A stretch of DNA of 9,461 nucleotides from an uncultured Actinomycetes bacterium (GTDB taxonomy: Bacteria; Actinomycetota; Actinomycetes; Nanopelagicales; Nanopelagicaceae): assembly GCA_903839585.1 (NCBI GenBank), contig CAIMCU010000147.1, positions 1 to 9,461 of the forward strand. Direction: 5' to 3'. The notes below the pieces were generated by a model. The model saw only the letters and a program-made list of their open reading frames with translations, was not told the origin of the DNA and searched no databases. Positions 1 through 5,809 of the stretch are shown here, in pieces. Positions within the stretch are counted from its first letter, which is position 1, and the number at the start of each line of letters is the position of its first letter. A program made the position numbers and the translations under genes.

Positions 1-707
1 TGCGTACCGATGCACTCGATGCAATCGCCGCTGCAAGCATTAAGCGTGGGGGAGGAACCTCCAACTTCCTGGGTTATCACGGATATCCGGCGACAATCTG
101 CATATCTGTTAACGATGAGATTGTTCATGGAATTCCAGGGGACCGAGTTATTAACGATGGAGATGTTGTCTCAATCGATTGTGGAGCAATCATTGAAGGT
201 TGGCATGGAGATGCGGCGTTTTCAGTAGGGGTTGGCAACGTTGATCCAGCTGATAAGAAGATGATGGATGTCTGTGAAGAGTCGATGTGGCGAGGAATCG
301 CTGCTGGAAAGCTGGGTGGGCGCTTAACTGATATTGGTTATGCAATTGAGCAGTACACAAACTCGCAAGGAAAGTACGGAATCCTTCAGGAGTACGGCGG
401 ACACGGCATCGGTACTGAGATGCACCAAGAGCCACATGTTCTTAACTTCGGTAAGGCTGGAAATGGCCCAGAGCTAGTTGTTGGTATGGCACTGGCAATC
501 GAGCCGATGATTACACGTGGTTCGCCAAAGACCCACGTATTGGCAGATGACTGGACAGTTGTTTCCAACGATGGCTCACGGGGATCTCACTTCGAAAACA
601 GCTTCGCGATTTTGCCTGATGGCAAGCCCTTTGTTCTAACCTCCATAGATGGTGGCAAAGCCAAGTTAGCCACGCTTGGCGTAGAGGTATCAGACTTACT
701 TATTTAA
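1..707 (+). CDS. map: Methionine aminopeptidase, type I (5' end missing)
   Basis: Removes the initiator methionine from nascent proteins in the cytoplasm. The reading frame is open from base 3 and ends in TAA at 705-707, giving 234 residues; the family is usually about 255-285, so roughly 30-45 N-terminal residues lie outside the window. Numbering from the first complete codon, the five metal ligands are present: Asp59 (in SIDCG), Asp70 (in HGDAAF), His134 (in GGHGIG), Glu167 (in AIEPM) and Glu198 (in FENSF). The spacings 11, 64, 33 and 31 match the E. coli enzyme almost exactly (11, 63, 33, 31). His26 in GYHGYP is the conserved active-site histidine. The codons before the Met at 261 are clearly part of the gene, so that Met is internal. 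In actinobacteria map normally follows adk and precedes infA; here infA is displaced by about 8 kb. The sigma-factor gene starts 23 nt downstream, so co-transcription is likely. Confidence 0.97.
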   Translation, partial: RTDALDAIAAASIKRGGGTSNFLGYHGYPATICISVNDEIVHGIPGDRVINDGDVVSIDCGAIIEGWHGDAAFSVGVGNVDPADKKMMDVCEESMWRGIAAGKLGGRLTDIGYAIEQYTNSQGKYGILQEYGGHGIGTEMHQEPHVLNFGKAGNGPELVVGMALAIEPMITRGSPKTHVLADDWTVVSNDGSRGSHFENSFAILPDGKPFVLTSIDGGKAKLATLGVEVSDLLI

Positions 708-730
708 CCTTTACATTCTAGGATGCACGA

Positions 731-1333
731 GTGAGTCAGCAAGATCAGATTGAGTTCACCCTCTGGTTACGAGAAAACCAGACGAGCTTTCTGCGCGCTG
801 CTAAGGTGATTTGTTTTGATACACAAAATGCAGAGGATGTTCTGCAGGAAGCTCTAGCCGATGTTTACAAGCGCTGGAGCAAGGTTCGTGCTCATGAAAA
901 CCCTGAGGCCTACCTCATGCGCGTCATGGTGAGCAAGCACGCAGACATGCGCCGCAAGTGGCTGCGCCGGCAGCAAGAGAAAGAAACTAGTTGGGATCTT
1001 GCTGAAAACATTCGTGAGATTGCAGATCACTCTGATGATGTAACTCAACGTCTGCTTGTACAAGCCGCCCTTAAATCCTTGAGCGCGGCCCAACGTGCTG
1101 TCTTGGTTTTGATTTATGAGCACGGGATGGTCTTGCGGGAAGTAGCCGATGTTTTACAGATTCCTGTTGGAACCGCAGCATCACATTTAGCTCGAGGAAA
1201 GGCAGCGGTTGCCGCCTATATTGAACTTGTACCTGAGCTTGAAAAATCCGCAAAGAAAGAGCTCGGCCCAACTGCTACAGTGCAAAATGAGCTCGAAGTT
1301 ATAATCGCAGAGGTGGTGGAAAACAATGAGTGA
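731..1333 (+). CDS. ECF RNA polymerase sigma factor, SigE-like actinobacterial group
   Basis: A 200-residue sigma-70 family regulator of the extracytoplasmic-function type, expected to direct RNA polymerase to a small set of promoters. Region 2 spans about residues 15-82: NAEDVLQEAL at 33-42, then W49 and the NPEAYLMRV core near 57-65, ending in an Arg-rich stretch. Region 4 spans about 108-165: SLSAAQRAVLVL, then the helix-turn-helix LREVADVLQIPVGTAASHLARG at roughly 135-156. The motif order matches the sigma-E family of actinobacteria. The start is GTG at 731 with AGGA at 720-723, 7 nt upstream; the ATG at 723 reaches a stop after three codons. The C-terminus has about 35 residues after region 4, rich in Glu and Lys, which is longer than a minimal ECF factor. 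The 8-nt overlap with the next gene implies translational coupling. Mycobacterium tuberculosis also has a sigma/anti-sigma pair (sigL-rslA) right after mapA; whether the two are orthologous cannot be decided here. Confidence 0.93.
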   Translation: MSQQDQIEFTLWLRENQTSFLRAAKVICFDTQNAEDVLQEALADVYKRWSKVRAHENPEAYLMRVMVSKHADMRRKWLRRQQEKETSWDLAENIREIADHSDDVTQRLLVQAALKSLSAAQRAVLVLIYEHGMVLREVADVLQIPVGTAASHLARGKAAVAAYIELVPELEKSAKKELGPTATVQNELEVIIAEVVENNE

Positions 1334-1973
1334 TATTGATCCACTTATCAAACGCGAAATGAACTGGATGGCTCTTGGTGTACTTGAAAACCGCGACCTC
1401 GCACCAATCATTATCGCTCGAGTTCGCAGACAAAGAATTCGCCGTGCACTCCTTTCCGTATTGGCTGTTATCGCTATCGGAGGAGTTAGCGTTCTTGGAT
1501 ATGAAATCTTCAGAGATGATAACCAAGCAGTTATTGTCACTGAAGGGGGAGTAACGGGAGATAACTCACTCACCGCACCAGAGATAATCGGAGTTCAATC
1601 TGATTACCCAGTTACCTGGGAGCAAAGTATTGGAGACTTCGGTGCAATAAGTAGCGCTGGAGGAATCGGCGATACTCTCGGAGGATTGACCGCAGTTGGC
1701 CTAAAGATCTCTTGGGAGCGCTGCGGAAAGATTCAATGCCCAGTCACATGGATTCTTAGCATTGAGAATCGAACAAAGGATTTAATCTCCACTTCTCCAT
1801 CTCTTGCAATCTTTACTCAGCACACTCCATTGGTTAGTGATTCAAGACCAACAACCGTGCTGCCTGGGGGCAAGGCTCTACTCGTCTTTAGCTTCCCGGA
1901 GTTTCAGGACAATCTGAAGGTTTCACCGAGCGCAAGCTGGCAGTGGAACTGGTACTTAGCCCAACTACGCTGA
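1326..1973 (+). CDS. Single-pass membrane protein, putative anti-sigma factor
   Basis: A 215-residue protein whose ATG overlaps the end of the sigma-factor gene by 8 nt. Residues 1-39 form a charged, probably cytoplasmic segment ending in a basic cluster (RVRRQRIRR, 32-40). One hydrophobic helix at about 41-58 follows, then about 155 residues that would lie outside the membrane. The outer part has two cysteines (133 and 138, RCGKIQC), which could form a disulfide, and a beta-rich, Ser/Gly-rich composition. Position, overlap and topology are those of an anti-sigma factor that holds the sigma factor at the membrane and senses an envelope signal. The zinc-binding H-x3-C-x2-C motif of ZAS anti-sigma factors is absent, so the call rests on context. 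Many SigE-like factors of actinobacteria are followed by membrane proteins lacking that motif. It could also be another accessory membrane protein. I recognise no domain in the outer part. Confidence 0.68.
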   Translation: MSDIDPLIKREMNWMALGVLENRDLAPIIIARVRRQRIRRALLSVLAVIAIGGVSVLGYEIFRDDNQAVIVTEGGVTGDNSLTAPEIIGVQSDYPVTWEQSIGDFGAISSAGGIGDTLGGLTAVGLKISWERCGKIQCPVTWILSIENRTKDLISTSPSLAIFTQHTPLVSDSRPTTVLPGGKALLVFSFPEFQDNLKVSPSASWQWNWYLAQLR

Positions 1974-2045
1974 GATTTGACCATCTGCGCTCTATTTCTT
2001 ACCCCTTACATCGCATAAATTAGCCCTCATCACACGGTGATGTGC

Positions 2046-2070
2046 GTGAAGACCATTCTCTGGCCTTCAC
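2046..2070 (+). promoter_or_regulatory. Hairpin in the leader of the 2090 gene
   Basis: GTGAAG at 2046-2051 pairs with CTTCAC at 2065-2070. Inside, after one A/C mismatch, CCA pairs with TGG around a TTCTC loop. It lies 11 nt upstream of the GGGGG ribosome-binding site, so it is probably in the 5' untranslated region. It may affect mRNA stability or initiation, or be chance; no promoter with both boxes was found upstream. Confidence 0.35.
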
Positions 2071-2080
2071 CTATCTATAT

Positions 2081-2085
2081 GGGGG
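2081..2085 (+). promoter_or_regulatory. Ribosome-binding site that decides the 2090 start
   Basis: The GGGGG run ends 4 nt before the GTG at 2090. It supports that codon over the in-frame GTG at 2042, which would add 16 residues in front of an otherwise ideal signal peptide. The 2042 codon has only the GGTGA at 2036-2040 just upstream. Confidence 0.6.
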
Positions 2086-2089
2086 AAAT

Positions 2090-3994
2090 GTGAAAAGAAC
2101 ACTAATCGCGGGAGCTAGCGCACTCGCACTTATCGCAAGCCTTTTCGTTGCTGTACCTGCAACAGCTGCAACGATCAAGCTTCCAATCACTGACATGAAC
2201 GCTTGTTCTGTCGCAAATGGCATTTACTGTGTTGAGTCGGTTGAAGTAACAACCGCTGACGGAAAACGTATTCCACTGGAGTACGTTCTAGCCGGTCAGG
2301 CTGTTCCGGCCGCGAAGGCTCCGACAGATCTTATGGCGCCAGTTGCCCGCATTAAAGACAACAAAGTTTACGATAACAACTGGTGGATGAACCAGTACAT
2401 GCGTGAAGCGATCACCTCTCCAAAACTATCGATCATTGATTTTTCATCTTTGTTAGGAACAGCTGCACATCCTGAGCAGGGTGCAAAGTACGATACTAAA
2501 AAGAAGATCTACGACATCACCAAGGCAACCGAGTCATATAGCCAAGAGATTGACTGTTATGACCAAACATCCAGAAACTCATCCAAGAAGGTTTTCAGTG
2601 AGTGCTACCGTGGAAGCTTAGGCTTTATTGTTGATAATGAAGTTCGTATGATTTTCTACTATCAAACACCTGAGTTTGCCGCAAAGGAGTTGGTGCAGTT
2701 CAAAGCTACTAAGTATGTAGATTTGACAGAGTTAACAAATACAGAAAAGCGCCGTCCTACATTTGGTGCAACTTACGATGCTGCAACCAAGAAGTTCTCT
2801 GCAACTGAGCCAATCATCATTCCTATCTGGGTTACACGTGAATCCATAATTAATGGATGGGCTATCGCTGGTGTGGCAACTGCAGCGCCAACAGTTGCAG
2901 ATGCAACTGAAGCAACTGCAACCGATGCTGAAAAGACTGAGCTTGCAGCGACAACAGCTAACGCTCCAGAGCCAGGTGTTGCAGTTGCTGCAATGTCTGA
3001 GCCAGGTCGAGTACTTGCTGGCCGTTGGACACACTCCAACTGGAAGAATCTTGGACTCGGTGACCTTGGTTATGACGGCCTATTCGTCACAGCCGGAGGT
3101 CTTGGCGAGTATCAACGCAGCTGGCTAAAGGTCGACGTTGTTCCTACTCTGACAAAGGGCGAGGCTGATAAGTACGCGGTTAACCTTGCAGGACAGGTTG
3201 GAAACAAGGCATACGCTGTAAACCTTGATCCAGATATCTCCATTAAGGTTAAGTTACACATTGGTGAGATGGTTGCAGGCGTTACTTTTGCAATCGGTAC
3301 CGGTGTTGCTGTCAATCAGCAAAATGAGGGCGAATACAACACAATCACCTTAAGCGGAAGCCCAGTCTCTGTAGCGTTAGCTGCAAAGAAGACTGATTGT
3401 TCCGGTGAGACTGGTATTGCGAAGGCAAATGTTCGCCAGTTCCAGTTCTACTCTCCAGCCCAAAACGATGACACAACAGGTTTTGGCGTTGAAGGAACAT
3501 CTGGTGACATGTTTGTTGGCTCAAACGGTGTTTGCGATCTCAGCTCACCTGTTTGGGCAGACCCTGATAAGAACCCAGGTAGCGGTGATGAGTACTTCAC
3601 CTGGTCAACAGCAGCTCCTCACTTTGCGCCTGATGGCACAACCGTGAACAAGGGCTTCTACAAAGCTGTTATCCCAGCAGCTGACGCCGCTCTTCTTTGG
3701 GGACTTAACAACCCTAACGATGCGGTGACAGCGCTTCAGATCTCTCTCACAACAGAGGAAGGCGGCACTACCGCCTTTACAAAGTCAATCTCCGTCAAGA
3801 ACAACAAGATCATCATTGACGTAGCTGGCTTTGACTACTCACGCCCTAAGTTAAAGGTTGGAATCAAAAAAGGTTTCAAACCTTCAAAGGCGATGAGCAA
3901 TAAGACAACAATCACCTGCGTACTAGGCAAGAGCGTTAAGAAGATTACTAACGTTAAGCCAAAGTGCCCAGCTGGATATGTGAAGAAGAAGTAA
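2090..3994 (+). CDS. Secreted cysteine-containing protein with basic C-terminal tail, function unknown
   Basis: A 634-residue exported protein starting at GTG 2090. A signal peptide covers residues 1-27: MKR, a hydrophobic stretch, then an Ala-rich cleavage region ending PATAA. The mature N-terminus has C39-x7-C47-x10-G58-K59, the same motif with identical spacing as in the two proteins downstream. C156 and C172 are extra cysteines. Residues about 262-305 are an Ala/Thr/Glu-rich linker that looks disordered. Residues about 385-430 resemble the region of the other two that contains GWLHGR and ends in a V-S-V or V-A-V-P strand. Residues 437-590 hold the shared C-terminal domain (C437, C482, APHFAPDGTTV at 509-519, then FDYSRPKLKV). 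The last 27 residues are a basic tail with ITC at 608-610 and PKCPAGY at 624-630. There is no LPXTG motif and no C-terminal membrane helix. I know no function for the family; a surface or extracellular role is inferred. It follows the sigma/membrane-protein pair by 116 nt. Confidence 0.85.
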   Translation: MKRTLIAGASALALIASLFVAVPATAATIKLPITDMNACSVANGIYCVESVEVTTADGKRIPLEYVLAGQAVPAAKAPTDLMAPVARIKDNKVYDNNWWMNQYMREAITSPKLSIIDFSSLLGTAAHPEQGAKYDTKKKIYDITKATESYSQEIDCYDQTSRNSSKKVFSECYRGSLGFIVDNEVRMIFYYQTPEFAAKELVQFKATKYVDLTELTNTEKRRPTFGATYDAATKKFSATEPIIIPIWVTRESIINGWAIAGVATAAPTVADATEATATDAEKTELAATTANAPEPGVAVAAMSEPGRVLAGRWTHSNWKNLGLGDLGYDGLFVTAGGLGEYQRSWLKVDVVPTLTKGEADKYAVNLAGQVGNKAYAVNLDPDISIKVKLHIGEMVAGVTFAIGTGVAVNQQNEGEYNTITLSGSPVSVALAAKKTDCSGETGIAKANVRQFQFYSPAQNDDTTGFGVEGTSGDMFVGSNGVCDLSSPVWADPDKNPGSGDEYFTWSTAAPHFAPDGTTVNKGFYKAVIPAADAALLWGLNNPNDAVTALQISLTTEEGGTTAFTKSISVKNNKIIIDVAGFDYSRPKLKVGIKKGFKPSKAMSNKTTITCVLGKSVKKITNVKPKCPAGYVKKK

Positions 3995-4007
3995 CTCCCA
4001 ACTTCTT
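3986..4007 (+). other. Inverted repeat over the stop codon of the 2090 gene
   Basis: AAGAAGT at 3986-3992 is a perfect 7-bp complement of ACTTCTT at 4001-4007, with an 8-nt loop that includes most of the TAA stop codon. The stem is AT-rich and weak alone. It may help protect the 3' end together with the stronger hairpin 26 nt further on. Confidence 0.35.
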
Positions 4008-4033
4008 ACATATAGATAGTCGAGGTTGATGAC

Positions 4034-4063
4034 CCCCGGCTTGTACCTAGATACAAGCCGGGG
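4034..4063 (+). terminator. Strong stem-loop, probable transcription terminator
   Basis: CCCCGGCTTGTA at 4034-4045 pairs perfectly with TACAAGCCGGGG at 4052-4063 around a CCTAGA loop, a 12-bp stem with a GC-rich base. No T-run follows (the next bases are CACATCC), which is common for actinobacterial terminators. It separates the 2090 gene from the 4096-8484 block. Since no convincing promoter lies between the hairpin and the next start, it could allow partial readthrough, or sit in the leader of the downstream transcript. Confidence 0.7.
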
Positions 4064-4083
4064 CACATCCACAATCAATGATT

Positions 4084-4087
4084 GGAG
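4084..4087 (+). promoter_or_regulatory. Ribosome-binding site that decides the 4096 start
   Basis: GGAG lies 8 nt before the GTG at 4096. The ATG at 4078 is in the same frame but has no such site; the only G-run before it is inside the 4034-4063 hairpin. The GTG also gives a compact basic n-region (MSYRRFKK) for the signal peptide. Confidence 0.55.
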
Positions 4088-4095
4088 TTGCGAGA

Positions 4096-5271
4096 GTGAG
4101 TTATCGACGTTTCAAGAAACTACTTGTGATGCTTGCTGCCTTTTCAATCGCAATGCCAACCTTGGCACATGCAGTAACAGGTGTTGATGAGCAGTGGATC
4201 CCTACCTTTTCACCTGGTGCTGGGTACCAGGGTTATTTAGCTAATGAGTCCGCATTCTCAGCCTCCGAAGCTTCTACGTGGTTCAACATGACTACAAGTG
4301 ATGGAACCCCGCAAGGGAAAGTCACTCAAGTTGCTATCTGTAACACTGGGTCAGAGGCTGGATGTAACTTCTCAGTAAAGTCGATGTATCGCGCCGTTCT
4401 TCCAATGTGTGCAAATGAGGCAGATACAAACTGCATATCTGCCGTAATCGCACGGGATAAGGATGGAAAAGATCTGGAGATAAGTAACTCAACCCTTTTC
4501 CCTGCAGTTAGCCCCCAGGCTTTTAGCGGAAACTCAGCTCTTGGTGTGCCTCATGGTGGAAGCGGTGTCTTAGTCACTATTCCAGATGCAGCTCATGATG
4601 GTGGCAATCAGTATTTAGTAAAGGTAGTTTTTACGGCAAGTAGAAACGTAGGTCAAAGTAAGTTTGACTCTCCGAATCTTTCTGCATCAATTACCGCCGT
4701 TAATCCAGTTTCTGGAACTTTTGCAGGTCCGGTTACGATCACCGAAGCGTCAAAGTACGACTCAATTAATAGAATTCTCGTCGGCTCTACCCGTGCTGAA
4801 AATGTACAGTTAGATCCACGATTTAAAGTGTGTGCAATGCAATCCAATACAGAGTGCGCTCTTCCTTACGCCGCTCCTAAGGACATTACCTTTGGATTTA
4901 CTCTGCGAACCGAGCTACCTCTTAAGGGCTGGCTCCATGGCCGTATGAAAAACGCCCTCATCGATCTCAAGCGAAGCGAGACAGAGACTGTACTTACCGT
5001 AAGCGCTAATCCAATCTCAGTTCCAACTATCGATGTCTGGTCCCAGAGCTCAGAGCTATCAGATGCCCATGTGGATTACTACGCAAAGAAGGCTTGGTAT
5101 GGAGAGGGACGTCACTTCCCAGTAAGTGAAACCAACACAGGACTTCCAATCCTCGATGCAGAGAAGACTCGAGACGGAATGAAAAACATCTCCTTCCAGC
5201 ACATCAATACAAGTTTTTCAGCGGAGTCGATGAGCAACTTCCTTAGATGGCTTCCTGTTGCAAAGGACTAA
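4096..5271 (+). CDS. Secreted paralogue, N-terminal part up to the in-frame stop
   Basis: This part encodes 391 residues from GTG 4096 (397 if ATG 4078 were used). A signal peptide covers about residues 1-26 (SYRRFKK, hydrophobic core, then TLAHA). The mature part resembles the 5810 protein throughout. Cysteine pairs lie at 82/90, 105/113 and 246/254; the second pair begins the C-x7-C-x10-G-K motif (C113, then DKDGK). AAHDGGNQYLVKV at 165-177 matches PHDGGDKYYLSV, and GWLHGRM at 278-284 matches GWLHGRL. The product would end just after WLPVAKD, so it would lack the shared C-terminal domain and basic tail. If the tail is needed for retention at the cell surface, this truncated form could be released or degraded. 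First gene of a block running with gaps of 1-2 nt to 8484. Confidence 0.72.
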   Translation: MSYRRFKKLLVMLAAFSIAMPTLAHAVTGVDEQWIPTFSPGAGYQGYLANESAFSASEASTWFNMTTSDGTPQGKVTQVAICNTGSEAGCNFSVKSMYRAVLPMCANEADTNCISAVIARDKDGKDLEISNSTLFPAVSPQAFSGNSALGVPHGGSGVLVTIPDAAHDGGNQYLVKVVFTASRNVGQSKFDSPNLSASITAVNPVSGTFAGPVTITEASKYDSINRILVGSTRAENVQLDPRFKVCAMQSNTECALPYAAPKDITFGFTLRTELPLKGWLHGRMKNALIDLKRSETETVLTVSANPISVPTIDVWSQSSELSDAHVDYYAKKAWYGEGRHFPVSETNTGLPILDAEKTRDGMKNISFQHINTSFSAESMSNFLRWLPVAKD

Positions 5272-5307
5272 GCCACCGCGCTTCCAACTCAGTGGCGTTT
5301 AGGAACG

Positions 5308-5808
5308 ATGTCCGACTCTGGCTCTGGAAAAGTTGCCCAGTGCTTGAACAAGGAGGCATCTCTTGCTGGGGTCGTAACGACAAACTCAACTATGTATATA
5401 GATGGACCACCAACATTCGATAACAAAATTGGAGCCCTCGATTACAAAGTGGCTTCTACCCACTTTCAACCAGATGGCACCACGGTCTTCAAGGGGAGCT
5501 ACGAACTGATCATGTCCTCAACTATTGGACGTTGCATATACGGTTTTACAGCAGCACCCATTAGGGCAAACATCTCCGTTACCTCTGAGAATGGAGAACC
5601 AAACGTTGCCACTACAACCTTTAGAGAAGCAAAGAACTGGATGACCCTGACCGCCTATAACTTCACATTCTCGAGCCCGAAGGTACGTGTAAAGCTCACG
5701 CAGAAGAAGAATCAGACATATTCAATTAATTGCGTCAAGGGATCTAAAACAAAGAAGGTAACAGGAACTTCTCCAAAGTGTCCGAGTGGTTTCAGGAAGG
5801 CTACATAA
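5308..5808 (+). CDS. Detached C-terminal domain of the interrupted paralogue
   Basis: This stretch encodes 166 residues from an ATG in the same frame as the 4096 gene, 36 nt after its stop. It carries the family's C-terminal domain (C12, GVVTTNSTMY at 21-30, THFQPDGTTV at 51-60, GRCIYGF at 74-80, FSSPKVRVKL at 121-130) and the basic tail (C142, then SPKCPSGF at 155-162). An AGGA sits 4 nt before the ATG, so re-initiation is conceivable, but the product would have no signal peptide and so would probably stay in the cytoplasm. I regard it as the 3' half of one broken gene and not an independent gene. Its last bases contain the ribosome-binding site of the next gene. Confidence 0.65.
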   Translation: MSDSGSGKVAQCLNKEASLAGVVTTNSTMYIDGPPTFDNKIGALDYKVASTHFQPDGTTVFKGSYELIMSSTIGRCIYGFTAAPIRANISVTSENGEPNVATTTFREAKNWMTLTAYNFTFSSPKVRVKLTQKKNQTYSINCVKGSKTKKVTGTSPKCPSGFRKAT

Positions 5809-5809
5809 A

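Larger units (their letters stand above)
4096..5808 (+). pseudogene. Secreted protein gene of the tandem paralogue family, interrupted by one in-frame TAA
   Basis: The frame from GTG 4096 to TAA 5806-5808 is 571 codons including the final stop, with one internal stop at 5269-5271. Without that codon it would encode about 570 residues, nearly the same as the adjacent intact paralogue (566). The flanking codons align directly: LPVAKD-stop-ATAL here against LPFVEDKATAL there, so the stop sits where the paralogue has Lys (AAA). An AAA-to-TAA change needs one base. Similarity to the paralogue continues past the stop without gap or frame change, including both tail cysteines, so decay is very recent if real. 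A sequencing or assembly error, or readthrough, would also fit. The two halves are given separately. Confidence 0.75.

Noticed and set aside
1187..1573. Minus-strand frame of 128 codons across the sigma/membrane-protein junction
   Set aside because: It lies opposite two genes with clear protein signatures and shows no family motif of its own.
1944..1973. GGAAC followed by CGCT near the end of the membrane-protein gene as an ECF-type promoter
   Set aside because: The spacing is about 18 nt, longer than usual, it lies inside coding sequence, and no matching motif was found upstream of 731 or 4096.
1977..2021. TTGACC at 1977-1982 as a -35 box for the 2090 gene
   Set aside because: The hexamer at 17 nt spacing is TACCCC; TAAATT at 2016-2021 is too far away and has no -35 box of its own, so no promoter is called.
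2732..3039. Minus-strand open frames of 88 and 100 codons across the Ala/Thr linker, and a plus-strand 91-codon frame at 2853-3128
   Set aside because: They arise from the GCAACT-type repeats of the real 2090 gene; their products are biased low-complexity strings without a recognisable start context.
4011..4018. TATAGATA as a -10 box for the 4096 block
   Set aside because: No -35 box at a suitable distance; the candidate region is the coding end of the 2090 gene.
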